Assembly (NCBI GenBank): GCA_902559305.1
Contig: CACEHK010000001.1
Location: 62,001 to 126,000 of the forward strand
Direction: 5' to 3'
Source: an uncultured Pelagibacteraceae bacterium
GTDB taxonomy: Bacteria > Pseudomonadota > Alphaproteobacteria > Pelagibacterales > Pelagibacteraceae
DNA length: 64,000 nt
Part shown: one piece after another, positions 43,843 through 52,410 of the stretch
Position numbering within the stretch: the stretch's first letter is position 1
How the letters are laid out: each line of letters starts with the position of its first letter
Program-made: the position numbers and the translations under genes
The notes under the pieces: model-generated
The model's database searches: none
Told to the model about the DNA's origin: nothing
Seen by the model: only the letters and a program-made list of their open reading frames with translations

Positions 43843-44847
43843 TTACATCAATCCAGCTTCTTTATAGTATCTAATAGCGCCCTCATGTAAAGGTGCTGAC
43901 AAACCATCAGCTATCATATCTTCCTTTTTTAAAGGTGCAAAAGCAGGATGTTGTTTTCTAAAATCGTCGAAATTTTCAAAAACTGCTTTTACTACTAAAT
44001 AAACAAGATCTGCTTCAACTGCATTGCTAGTAACAACAGTAGCTTTAACACCAAAAGTAGTTACATCTTTTTTTTGTCCAGTGTAAGTACCAGCTGGTAT
44101 TGTTGCTGAAGCATAATAATCTGCACCATCAATTAAACCTTGAACAGGTCCACCTGTTAGATTAATTGGTAATGCTTTAGCTCCGCAAGTAGCTGCTTGT
44201 TCCATAGCACCATTTGGAAATCCTACTGAATAACCAAACGCATCTATTTTACCATCGCAAAGTGCTTTAACTTGTTCAGATGAAGTAAGCTCAGTTACTG
44301 ATTTAAAGTAACCATTGTCTACTCCCATTGCTTTCATAAGCTCTTCCATTGTTCCTCTTTGACCAGAACCAGGGTTACCTATGTTAACAACTTTACCTTT
44401 TAAACCTTTAAAGTCTTTAACTTTTGCTTTTTTTCTAGCCCAAATTTGGAAAGGTTCATTGTGAACTGAAAAAACAGCTCTTAATCCTTTAAACTGTTTT
44501 CCTTCCCATTTGCTTGAACCATTAACGGCATGAAATTGCCAGTCAGACTGAGCTACACCAAATTGAAATTCACCTTCTTTGATTTGACCAATATTGTAGT
44601 TTGATCCACCAGTTGATGGAGCTGTACATCTGTATGCTTTATCTATACCTTTTTTTCTTCCGTGTTCTTTTGCTATTGCTGATTTATGCAACATTTTACA
44701 AATAGCATTTCCTGTTTGGAAATAAACTCCAGTAGGTCCACCAGTTCCTATTGTAAAGAACTCAGCAGATTTTGCTACAGTTGAAAATGTAAACGTAGAA
44801 ACAACAAGAGCTAAAACAGCAGAAAAAGTAGTTATCATTTTTTTCAT
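43843..44847 (-). CDS. TAXI-family TRAP solute-binding protein
   Basis: Periplasmic binding protein of about 334 residues with a signal peptide (MKKMITTF..., ending about residue 26, VAKSAE). The mature start FFTIGTGGPTGVYFQTG is the TAXI signature. An in-frame ATG at 44859 exists, but the GGGGGA ribosome-binding site inside that extension is correctly spaced for the ATG at 44845-44847. It captures the substrate for the downstream fused permease. A promoter-like pair lies upstream (44869-44896). Confidence 0.9.
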   Translation of the reverse strand: MKKMITTFSAVLALVVSTFTFSTVAKSAEFFTIGTGGPTGVYFQTGNAICKMLHKSAIAKEHGRKKGIDKAYRCTAPSTGGSNYNIGQIKEGEFQFGVAQSDWQFHAVNGSSKWEGKQFKGLRAVFSVHNEPFQIWARKKAKVKDFKGLKGKVVNIGNPGSGQRGTMEELMKAMGVDNGYFKSVTELTSSEQVKALCDGKIDAFGYSVGFPNGAMEQAATCGAKALPINLTGGPVQGLIDGADYYASATIPAGTYTGQKKDVTTFGVKATVVTSNAVEADLVYLVVKAVFENFDDFRKQHPAFAPLKKEDMIADGLSAPLHEGAIRYYKEAGLM

Positions 44848-44868
44848 GTTTTCCCCCATGTGTTATTT

Positions 44869-44896
44869 AATATAAAAATGTATCTGCTTAAGTCAA
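44869..44896 (-). promoter_or_regulatory. Candidate sigma-70 promoter of the TAXI-TRAP operon
   Basis: On the minus strand TTGACT (44896-44891) and TATATT (44874-44869) are separated by 16 bases. They lie about 20 bases before the ribosome-binding site of the TAXI gene. This is one of the clearer promoter matches in this AT-rich window. Confidence 0.45.
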
Positions 44897-44938
44897 TGAT
44901 GTCTAGTTTAGAATTATTATAATATCTTAGGTTGTATT

Positions 44939-46162
44939 TTAGTTATTTGACCAATCTTTAAGTCTATTTATGCCCTCAATTATTTTTGGGGCATGTTTTT
45001 TAATTTTCTCATAATTAATTTCCTCATTATGAACAGTATTATTCATAAAATTTTCTCCATCAAAATCAGTGTAACTTAACCTAGCTAACATTTTTTTTTC
45101 AGAAAAACCGAAGTCTGAACCTGGTAATAATGCTACACCTGTTTCTTTTAAAATATTATCGCACAATTCAGTAGATGTTGAAAATTTTTTATTAATAAAT
45201 TCGGGTAATAAATAAAATCCACCTTGCGGTTTATTAATCAATACATTGTTTGATTTTAAATTTTCATAAACATAATTACCAACAGATTTTAAAATATTTT
45301 TTGAATGATTAATATAATTTGCATGATCATTTTTATGTGCCGCAATTGCTGCATATTGAATTGGTGAACTTACTGATGAAAATGTTTCGCTAGCTAAAAC
45401 CTTAAGCTGATTTGTAATTTCTGTTAGATTTTCTGGTAATATAAAGTATCCCAATCTCCAGCCTCCTGCTCCACACCATTTACTTAAACCTGTGCTTATA
45501 ATTGTATTTTCTGGAGAATAATTTGATATAGATTGATAATTATCTTCAAAAGTTAACTCGGAATAAATTTCATCAGACAAAAAATATAAATTATATTTTT
45601 TTGTTAATTGTGAAATTTCACTTAAATTTGTGCATACTTGTCCAGATGGATTGTTTGGAGAATTAAGGAATATTAAATATTTTTTTTGTTTATCTTTTTT
45701 AATTACATCTTCTATTTCTTTAGCTGTTGGAAACCAATTATTTTCACTTTTTGTTTGAATCCATTTAATTTTATTTCTTCCAATTATTGCTTGAGGTGCA
45801 TAAGAAACCCAGCTTGGAGCTGGAAGAATTATTTCTCCATCAAATAAAATTTGTAATAAAAACATCAATTCTTTTGATCCTGGACCAACAATTATATTAG
45901 AGCTTAAATATTTATGATCTTTTTTTTTTGAAATATATTGCGCAATAGAAACTCTTAAATCTTCAAGACCTTGCATTGGGAGATATTTATTTTGATGCGC
46001 ATTACCTTTAAGTTCATTAACAATATCTTGAGGCACTTTGAATGGTGATTGGCCAAATCCAAATTTAAATATTTTTTTGCCTTCTTTTTCCAATTTATTT
46101 GATTTTTCATTAATAAGAAGTGTAGACGAAGGTTTTAAATTTTTAATAATATCTTTGATCAT
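44939..46162 (-). CDS. Class I/II PLP-dependent aminotransferase
   Basis: A 407-residue fold-type I aminotransferase. Motifs: NSPNNPSG (Asn about 168), SDEIY (Asp about 197, Tyr about 200), the PLP lysine in TGLSKW (Lys about 228) and the GWRLGY arginine a few residues later. Related to aspartate/aromatic aminotransferases, but the amino donor and acceptor cannot be assigned. It lies 79 bases downstream of the end of the TAXI gene's upstream region, on the same strand as the TRAP operon. Its own promoter should be in the 82-base gap to the divergent ABM gene. Confidence 0.87.
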   Translation of the reverse strand: MIKDIIKNLKPSSTLLINEKSNKLEKEGKKIFKFGFGQSPFKVPQDIVNELKGNAHQNKYLPMQGLEDLRVSIAQYISKKKDHKYLSSNIIVGPGSKELMFLLQILFDGEIILPAPSWVSYAPQAIIGRNKIKWIQTKSENNWFPTAKEIEDVIKKDKQKKYLIFLNSPNNPSGQVCTNLSEISQLTKKYNLYFLSDEIYSELTFEDNYQSISNYSPENTIISTGLSKWCGAGGWRLGYFILPENLTEITNQLKVLASETFSSVSSPIQYAAIAAHKNDHANYINHSKNILKSVGNYVYENLKSNNVLINKPQGGFYLLPEFINKKFSTSTELCDNILKETGVALLPGSDFGFSEKKMLARLSYTDFDGENFMNNTVHNEEINYEKIKKHAPKIIEGINRLKDWSNN

Positions 46163-46244
46163 TTTTTATATAATTATGATACTAAATAGGAATATAAGAG
46201 TACATTTAAAATAAATTATTCTTAAGAATTAAGGGAAATTAGTA

Positions 46245-46553
46245 ATGTCTAAAATAATAGTTCTAGCAAGTTTTCATCCAAAAAAAGATAAAGTTAAAGA
46301 AGTCAAGGAAATTATATTGTCTATGATAAAACCCACAAGGTCAGAAGAAGGTAATGAACTTTATAATTTTTATGAAGAAAAAAATAAAGATGATAAAATT
46401 ATATCTTTCCACCTATTTGAAATTTATAAAAATTCTGTCGCTTTAGATTTGCACAGAGAAACAGAACATTATAAAGATTATAGATCTAAAATAGAAGATT
46501 TGCTGGAAAAGCCTAGAGAGGTTAAAATTTTAAATTCTATAGATGCAATATAG
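46245..46553 (+). CDS. Antibiotic-biosynthesis-monooxygenase (ABM/YgiN-like) domain protein
   Basis: A 102-residue dimeric ferredoxin-like-fold protein. The opening IIVLASFHPKKDKVKEV, the PTRSEEGNELYNFY core and the LHRETEHYKDY segment match the ABM family of cofactor-less monooxygenases and quinol monooxygenases. Length is typical (95-105). It is a single gene on the plus strand between two minus-strand units and abuts the convergent dehydrogenase (3 bases). Substrate unknown; perhaps an aromatic or quinol linked to the nearby Rieske enzymes. Confidence 0.8.
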   Translation: MSKIIVLASFHPKKDKVKEVKEIILSMIKPTRSEEGNELYNFYEEKNKDDKIISFHLFEIYKNSVALDLHRETEHYKDYRSKIEDLLEKPREVKILNSIDAI

Positions 46554-46556
46554 TTT

Positions 46557-47582
46557 TTAATAACCAAGTTTTTTATCAACTTGATTTGATAATTCTTTAC
46601 TCTCAATAAAAAGTTTTAAATTATTAAAGAATATACTAAGGGTTAATTCGACATAATTTCCGTCATCGTCTGAGGATACATGTGGTGTAATAACTAAATT
46701 AGGAGTATCCCAAAGTTTCGAGCTTTTATCTAATGGTTCATGAGAAAATACATCAAGTATCGCTCCCGCTATTTCATTTTTTTTAAGTTTCTCGCTTAAT
46801 GCATCATAATCCATTGCTGATTGTCTTCCTATATTTACAATTCCACATGTAGTTTTTAACATGTCGAGTCTTTTTTTATTAATTAAATTTTTAGTTTCAG
46901 GTGTTTCAGGAAGTGCTAAATATAAAAAGTCAGCTTCAGGCAAAACACTATCAATTTTATCTATTGTTATAATTTTTGAACAGCCTTCAGCTTTATTCCC
47001 TCTTCTATTAACTCCGATAATGTTTGCACCTAATTTTGAAACATGTTTTGCCATCGATCCTCCAAGTGATCCTGTACCGACTACAACTACTGTTTTTCCA
47101 TGAACTGGATTACTAAATAATGAAACAAATTCTTTATTTTTCTGATGAGTAATTAATCTTGTCATATGATTTTGTAACATCAAAATACTCATTAAACCAA
47201 ATTCGCCAGCTTTTTTAGCATGAGCTCCACTGCTATTAGTCAAAACTAAATCATCGTTCATCCAGTCTAAAGGAAGCAAATGCTCTACTCCCGCTGAAAT
47301 AACATGTATCCATTTAAGATTTGGAGCTTGTTCTTTAAGGTTTTTTGTTGGAAAGTTCCAAGCTAGTAAAATATCAGAATTTGCAATTGATTTTTTAAAA
47401 TTTTCTTCATCCCAGTCAAAAAAAACTTCTATTTTTTCTTTAATTTCTGGAAATTTATTAAGAACATTATCAAAACGATCTTTGGTTATTGTAAAATTTT
47501 TTTCTCCTTCAGCGTCGGTAGGGAAAGAACCTGGTGCCCAATGATTATTTTTAACATGAATTTTAATTTTTTTATTTTTCAA
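46557..47582 (-). CDS. D-2-hydroxyacid dehydrogenase family protein
   Basis: NAD(P)-dependent dehydrogenase of 341 residues. The nucleotide motif VVGTGSLGGSMA and a following NRRG suggest NADPH use. NIGRQSAMD carries the family Arg, EPL the Glu, and TPHVSSDD the catalytic His. Such enzymes interconvert 2-keto and D-2-hydroxy acids (glyoxylate, hydroxypyruvate and others). Its start overlaps the stop of the Rieske oxygenase gene by 4 bases, so the two are translated together. This suggests a keto- or hydroxyacid is a product of, or a precursor to, the Rieske reaction. Confidence 0.85.
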   Translation of the reverse strand: MKNKKIKIHVKNNHWAPGSFPTDAEGEKNFTITKDRFDNVLNKFPEIKEKIEVFFDWDEENFKKSIANSDILLAWNFPTKNLKEQAPNLKWIHVISAGVEHLLPLDWMNDDLVLTNSSGAHAKKAGEFGLMSILMLQNHMTRLITHQKNKEFVSLFSNPVHGKTVVVVGTGSLGGSMAKHVSKLGANIIGVNRRGNKAEGCSKIITIDKIDSVLPEADFLYLALPETPETKNLINKKRLDMLKTTCGIVNIGRQSAMDYDALSEKLKKNEIAGAILDVFSHEPLDKSSKLWDTPNLVITPHVSSDDDGNYVELTLSIFFNNLKLFIESKELSNQVDKKLGY

Positions 47583-48922
47583 AATGCTCCATTCTTTTCC
47601 ATATTAGATAATTCTTTTATTATAAAAGAGTCGCGGTCTTTATTTGGCATTTTTTCTGAGTCAAACTGTAATTTCAATACTGCAGCACCAACTGATTTTA
47701 TAAATTTTCGATCATCTACATTTCTTTTTGGAACTCTTAAAACTGTATCTTGACCATATGTTTTGATCGCATCTCCATTATTATTAAATTGTTTGGGTTC
47801 TGTTCCTTCTTGCAATGCTTTTATTGATTTTCTTATATGTCTTCTGTAGGACATTATTCCATGATCAGTTGGCATTAAATGCTCACCTTTATGTTGACTT
47901 ATAAATCCCATTCCTTCGACCGCTTCAGCATCTCCTGGACTCTTTTGTTTTTCTTCCCATGTTCGATCTATAATTTCACCTGCTTCAATTCTTTCACAAC
48001 CTTCTTTATTTTTATATTCAATTGGATCTGCTCTATCTCCAAAATTACCCCAAGCTATAGCTACACAATGTTCGTCGTCTACAGGTACTACCCATCTAGT
48101 AAAAGAACTTCTGCCAAAATATCGAGTTTTGGTACCGTCTGCAGCAAAAGCTGATCCGGCCTGTGTGAAATTAGGAAGAATTAATTCATTTACTCTAACC
48201 CAAATATTATCATCAACTCTTCTTGTATTTGCTCCAAGATATTGCATTCCTCTTTCAAAAAATTCTATTTCACCAAGTTCTGCAAAACCTTCGGAAAATT
48301 GTATTCCTGAACTTTGACCGTGTAAGAATGATGTATGAACTGGATCCATAATTGCATCAAGAACTTGTATCCAATTACAATTATAATTAATTTTATATGG
48401 TCTTCTTACAATATCTGAAATTTCATACGCATCATAATGAGGAAATGCAGGAATTTTTTCTGGGGGACCCATATAAGCGAATACAATTCCGTTAAATTCT
48501 TTTATTGGATAAGCTCCTAATTTAAATTTTTTTCTTACTTGTTCTGCCTGTTTTGAATCTGGATCTTCACCAGGAGTTTCTAAAATCTCTCCGTCTGGAG
48601 AAAATAACCATCCATGATAACAACATCTAATACCGTTTGTTTCACATTTTCCATAAACTAACGATGCTCTTCTGTGAGGGCAGTTTTTATGGACTAATCC
48701 TATTTTATTTTTTGTGGTTTTAAAAATAACCAAATCTTCCCCAAGAATTTTTATTTGTAAAGGAGTTGTGCTTACTTCAGAAGTTAAGGCAACGGGATGC
48801 CAATACCTTCTAAGATACTCACCACCAGGAGTCCCAAAATTTGTGTGAGAAATTTCTTTATCATAACCAGCTGGTTTTGCTTGATTATAGCCTTTATAGA
48901 TATTGCTGTTCGAATTAACCAA
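47579..48922 (-). CDS. Rieske non-haem iron oxygenase (phthalate-dioxygenase-like)
   Basis: Oxygenase component of 447 residues. Rieske cluster ligands are Cys 81/His 83 (NCPHRR) and Cys 100/His 103 (CCYHGW); the mononuclear iron site is DPVHTSFLHG (His 196, His 201). The TPGGEYLRRYWHPVA opening is typical of the phthalate 4,5-dioxygenase and vanillate-demethylase-like branch. A ferredoxin/reductase partner is not in the window. It is divergent from a second Rieske oxygenase (96-base shared region) and coupled to a hydroxyacid dehydrogenase. Substrate unknown; O- or N-demethylation or ring hydroxylation are possible. Confidence 0.88.
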   Translation of the reverse strand: MVNSNSNIYKGYNQAKPAGYDKEISHTNFGTPGGEYLRRYWHPVALTSEVSTTPLQIKILGEDLVIFKTTKNKIGLVHKNCPHRRASLVYGKCETNGIRCCYHGWLFSPDGEILETPGEDPDSKQAEQVRKKFKLGAYPIKEFNGIVFAYMGPPEKIPAFPHYDAYEISDIVRRPYKINYNCNWIQVLDAIMDPVHTSFLHGQSSGIQFSEGFAELGEIEFFERGMQYLGANTRRVDDNIWVRVNELILPNFTQAGSAFAADGTKTRYFGRSSFTRWVVPVDDEHCVAIAWGNFGDRADPIEYKNKEGCERIEAGEIIDRTWEEKQKSPGDAEAVEGMGFISQHKGEHLMPTDHGIMSYRRHIRKSIKALQEGTEPKQFNNNGDAIKTYGQDTVLRVPKRNVDDRKFIKSVGAAVLKLQFDSEKMPNKDRDSFIIKELSNMEKNGAF

Positions 48923-48937
48923 TTGACCTCCTTAAAA

Positions 48938-48969
48938 TACAATAATTAACTATGATATATTTTATTGTA
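48938..48969. promoter_or_regulatory. Inverted repeat in the divergent Rieske intergenic region
   Basis: TACAATAA (48938-48945) and its exact complement TTATTGTA (48962-48969) are 16 bases apart, inside the 96-base gap shared by two divergent oxygenase genes. It is a candidate operator; AT-rich composition makes chance occurrence possible. Confidence 0.3.
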
Positions 48970-49018
48970 ATATTAGCAAATCGCAAATAGATTTCATTTA
49001 TTAAGAAGGAACCTATAA

Positions 49019-50155
49019 ATGTCTGAAAGTAAAACTTCAGTTAAAATTAAAAGCCCTAAAAATACAAATACAATTTTTGGGCTTCCAGCAAAATCATATA
49101 CCGATAACGAATTTTGGAATAAAGAATGCGAAACTGCATTAGCTGATGGTTGGCTATTTATAGCTTTTGCTCACGAATTTAAAAAAGTAGGAGATGTTGT
49201 TCCAGTTTATATTGCTGGAAAACCTATCCTGCTAATTAAAAATGAAGAAAATAAAATTACGGCCTTTCATAATGTTTGTAGTCACAGATGTTTAAAATTA
49301 GTAGATGAAAAAAAAAATATTGGTAAGTTAATTCGATGTCCTTATCATTCTTGGACATATGATCTTCAAGGAAATTTAAAAGCCGCTCCACACATTGGAG
49401 GAACAAATGTACATAAACCCAAAGGATTTAATTTTAAAAATCATGGTTTAAAGCCAATAAGAATTCATATTTGGCATGATTGGATATTTGTAAATATTAA
49501 TGGAAAAGCAAAAAAATTTAAAGAATACGCAAAGCCTTTAATTTCAAAATTTAAAGATTTAGACTTAAATAAAATAAAGTATGCGGCAACTTTAGATTTT
49601 GGAAAAATTAATACAAATTGGAAGTTTCTTATTGAAAATTTTATTGAACCATATCACGTTCAATTTGTTCACAAAACAACAACTAATCAACCACTGAAAG
49701 ATCATTATACAATTGTGGATGGGATTTGTTATGGAAGTGGAGTTAACGTTGATAAAGAAGATAATAAAAATAGTAATGCTTTATCCGTATCTTCTAAGTA
49801 TCTTTCTTTGTTTCCAAACTTCATAATTGGAACTTATTATCCTAATCAAATAGGTGTATATTTAAATATTCCTATTGGACCAGGTATTACAAGCCAAAAA
49901 AGAATAATATACTCCACTGAGGGAAAATCTATGTCTAAAGAAGAGATTGATATTACAAAGAAGATATGGTGGAGTGTACATAAGGAAGATCATGAAATGT
50001 GCGAAAGATTACAAGAAGGAAGATCATCACCAGCTTCAAATGATGGTGGGCTACTATCTCCGCACTGGGAAAAAGGAGTTCAAAAATTTCAAAAATTAAT
50101 AATACAAGCAACTATGAAATCAAAAAAAATAATGAAAGGTAAAAAAAATGTCTAA
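49019..50155 (+). CDS. Rieske ring-hydroxylating-type oxygenase, alpha subunit
   Basis: A 378-residue oxygenase component. Rieske ligands: Cys 87/His 89 (VCSHR) and Cys 107/His 110 (CPYHSW). Mononuclear site: NWKFLIENFIEPYHVQFVH region with Glu 210, His 213 and His 218. The layout resembles small alpha-subunit enzymes acting on quaternary amines (CntA/GbcA-like) as well as aromatic hydroxylases. The plus-strand operon continues with glyoxalase, cupin, a glutamine-synthetase-like ligase and a MetX-like hydrolase. No reductase gene is present. Confidence 0.87.
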   Translation: MSESKTSVKIKSPKNTNTIFGLPAKSYTDNEFWNKECETALADGWLFIAFAHEFKKVGDVVPVYIAGKPILLIKNEENKITAFHNVCSHRCLKLVDEKKNIGKLIRCPYHSWTYDLQGNLKAAPHIGGTNVHKPKGFNFKNHGLKPIRIHIWHDWIFVNINGKAKKFKEYAKPLISKFKDLDLNKIKYAATLDFGKINTNWKFLIENFIEPYHVQFVHKTTTNQPLKDHYTIVDGICYGSGVNVDKEDNKNSNALSVSSKYLSLFPNFIIGTYYPNQIGVYLNIPIGPGITSQKRIIYSTEGKSMSKEEIDITKKIWWSVHKEDHEMCERLQEGRSSPASNDGGLLSPHWEKGVQKFQKLIIQATMKSKKIMKGKKNV

Positions 50156-50564
50156 AAATGTAAATGAAGGATATAGGCTGGCTCATACAATGATAAGAGT
50201 AAAAGATTTAGAAACTTCTTTTAACTTTTATTGCAAAACTCTAGGAATGAAAGTTTTAAGAAAAACTGATTATCCTGATGGAAAATTTACTAATGCATTC
50301 ATTGGTTATGGACTTGAAAATGAATCCCCATGTCTTGAATTAACGCATAATTGGGATCAAAAAGAAGATTACGACAAAGGAAATGGATGGGGTCATATTT
50401 GCATAGAAACTCCTGATGTATATAAAGCTTGTGAAGATCTTACAAAGCTTGGGGTTAACATTACTCGTAAGCCAGGTCCAATGAAACATGGAACAAGGGT
50501 AATTGCTTTTTGCGAAGATCCAGATGGTTACAAAGTTGAATTAAACGAACCAATTAAAATATAA
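50148..50564 (+). CDS. Glyoxalase I-like (VOC) lyase
   Basis: A 138-residue VOC-fold protein with the full lactoylglutathione lyase pattern: LAHTMIRV (His 13), CLELTHNW (Glu 64), GHICIE (His 83) and YKVELNE (Glu 131) as metal ligands, plus the FYCKTLGMKVLRK segment. GloA converts the hemithioacetal of methylglyoxal and glutathione to S-lactoylglutathione. It overlaps the Rieske gene by 8 bases and is followed by a cupin gene, so it may act on a specific pathway intermediate and not as general detoxification. Confidence 0.85.
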   Translation: MSKNVNEGYRLAHTMIRVKDLETSFNFYCKTLGMKVLRKTDYPDGKFTNAFIGYGLENESPCLELTHNWDQKEDYDKGNGWGHICIETPDVYKACEDLTKLGVNITRKPGPMKHGTRVIAFCEDPDGYKVELNEPIKI

Positions 50565-50581
50565 AATTGAAAGGAATATTA

Positions 50582-50977
50582 ATGTCTAAAGAACCACAAC
50601 TCTATAAATTTAAAGATATTGAAAATAGACTTCATACATTAGAACCAGGAAAGTCTTACATAAAACCGTTTGTTACGAGTAAAGTAAGTAACACTATGTG
50701 TGGAGGATTAAATTTTTTAAACAAAGTTTCTGTTCCCTGGGATTTAACTTGTGATGAAATTATTTACTGCATGGAAGGAACGTTCAGACTAACTTGCGAT
50801 GGTAAATCTTACGTTTGTAACCCTGGAGATGTACTTTATATTCCAAAGGATAATCATATAGCCTACGAATGTGATGAAAAATGTGTAATATTTTATGCTG
50901 CTTATCCTCATGATTGGAAGCAAAAAGCTGGTATAACATTTGTTCCTGGAATTGACCCAGAAGATATGCCAAAATAA
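50582..50977 (+). CDS. Small cupin protein (EutQ-like)
   Basis: A 131-residue single-domain cupin. The double-stranded helix motif is visible as WDLTCDEIIYCMEGTFRL, then NPGDVLYIPKDNHI. The similarity is to EutQ-type cupins, whose function is poorly defined. A TTG at 50567 is in frame, but the AAAGGA ribosome-binding site at 50570-50575 fits the ATG at 50582. It lies between glyoxalase and the glutamine-synthetase-like gene (8-base gap to the latter). It could be a lyase, isomerase or metal-dependent dioxygenase; undecided. Confidence 0.78.
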   Translation: MSKEPQLYKFKDIENRLHTLEPGKSYIKPFVTSKVSNTMCGGLNFLNKVSVPWDLTCDEIIYCMEGTFRLTCDGKSYVCNPGDVLYIPKDNHIAYECDEKCVIFYAAYPHDWKQKAGITFVPGIDPEDMPK

Positions 50978-50985
50978 TTTACCTA

Positions 50986-52407
50986 ATGAAAAATAAAATA
51001 TATTACGAAAATTTTAAAGACGCTATTGAGAGAAATAGGAAAAAAATTCCTGCAGTTCACAAAAAACTTAAAGCTGCTGGCGTACAATATGTAATGTCGA
51101 GCTGGATAGATTTGCATGGTATTCCAAAAACTAAACCTGTACCGATGAGTGATTTTGAACAACTATGTTTAGGTAAAGGACCTCAGTTTGCAGTACACTC
51201 AATATCTTTTGTACCTGAATTAACTCCTGCTGACTCTGACCAAATAATGTTGCCAGATTTAGATAGCGTTTATATTTGTCCTTGGGACAAAACAATGGCT
51301 ATAATTTTTGCAGATCTTTATTGGGAAGATAAACCTTATAATGTTTGTCCAAGACAAGCTCTGAAGCGCGCAATGCAAAAAGCACAGGACGCAGGTTACA
51401 AAGGAATGTGTGGTATTGAACCTGAATTTATTGCAATGAAGTATGGAGAAGATGGAAAACCAGTTAAAGCTATTGATAGTGATCCAATAAATGGAATAAG
51501 ACCAAGACGACAAGCATTTGGTTATGATGTTGAATATTCATTAGACTCTATGCATTTTTTAAAAGAATTGATTGATATTCTTGAAGAACTAGGATGGAAT
51601 TTACATGATGTAGTTGCTGAAGGAGCTTATTCACAATTTGAGTTAGATTTTCATTATACAAATTTATTAGAAATGGCAGATAGATTAGTTTTCTTAAGAA
51701 TTCTTTTAAAAGAAATTGCTAAAAAAAATAATATGTTCATTACTTTTATGCCGAAACCTACAATAGGAGACTGGAGATCGGGAGCACATATAAATTTTTC
51801 AATGGAAGATGTAAATAAACCTGGAAAAAATATTTTTACTGATGGAAAAGGTTGGTCAAAACAATCAAAACATGCAGTTGGTGGACTTATGAAAAACTCT
51901 GAAGCATTAACAGCAATAACATGTTCAACAGTTAATTCATACAATGGTTTAGTTCCTAGAGTTGGAGGATTTGAAGGAGGAACTGTTACTTGGGCACCAA
52001 CTAATATTACATATGGTCACAATAATAGATCTGCACAGTTTCGTTTACCACAAAACAGATATTGTATTGAAAATAGAGCAGCAGATATGACAATGAATGT
52101 TTATTTGGCTTTAGCTATGACAATATCTTCTGTAATGGACGGCATAAAAAATAAAATTGATCCAGGTAAAGCAACTGATCAGGATTTATATCAAATGACA
52201 GACGCTGAGTTTAAAAAGTTAGGAATTAAAAGATTGCCAAAAAATCTAATGCAAGCAATTGAGGCTTTAAGAATTAATAAACTATCTGATGAAGTTATGG
52301 GGCCTGTAATGAAAAAATCTTTTATATCTTATAAAAATGATGAGTGGGAGCGTTACCATCAAGCAGTTACAGATTGGGAAGTAAAAGAGTATCTAAGACT
52401 TTACTAA
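50986..52407 (+). CDS. Glutamine-synthetase-like ligase (GlnT / gamma-glutamyl-amide synthetase type)
   Basis: A 473-residue glutamine-synthetase-fold enzyme. The beta-Grasp N-terminus (VMSSWIDLHGIPKTKPVP) and the catalytic domain (GIEPEF about 143-148; EGAYSQFELDF; SGAHINFSM; the HNNRSAQFRLP arginine loop) are present. The class ligates glutamate with an amine using ATP. Relatives outside housekeeping GlnA include gamma-glutamylmethylamide synthetase and gamma-glutamylanilide synthases. Placement 8 bases after a cupin in a Rieske operon supports a catabolic amine ligase over nitrogen assimilation. Confidence 0.85.
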   Translation: MKNKIYYENFKDAIERNRKKIPAVHKKLKAAGVQYVMSSWIDLHGIPKTKPVPMSDFEQLCLGKGPQFAVHSISFVPELTPADSDQIMLPDLDSVYICPWDKTMAIIFADLYWEDKPYNVCPRQALKRAMQKAQDAGYKGMCGIEPEFIAMKYGEDGKPVKAIDSDPINGIRPRRQAFGYDVEYSLDSMHFLKELIDILEELGWNLHDVVAEGAYSQFELDFHYTNLLEMADRLVFLRILLKEIAKKNNMFITFMPKPTIGDWRSGAHINFSMEDVNKPGKNIFTDGKGWSKQSKHAVGGLMKNSEALTAITCSTVNSYNGLVPRVGGFEGGTVTWAPTNITYGHNNRSAQFRLPQNRYCIENRAADMTMNVYLALAMTISSVMDGIKNKIDPGKATDQDLYQMTDAEFKKLGIKRLPKNLMQAIEALRINKLSDEVMGPVMKKSFISYKNDEWERYHQAVTDWEVKEYLRLY

Positions 52408-52410
52408 TTA

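Noticed and set aside
50986..52407. Housekeeping glutamine synthetase GlnA
   Set aside because: The operon context (Rieske, glyoxalase, cupin, MetX-like) and sequence character point to a GlnT/amide-ligase relative.
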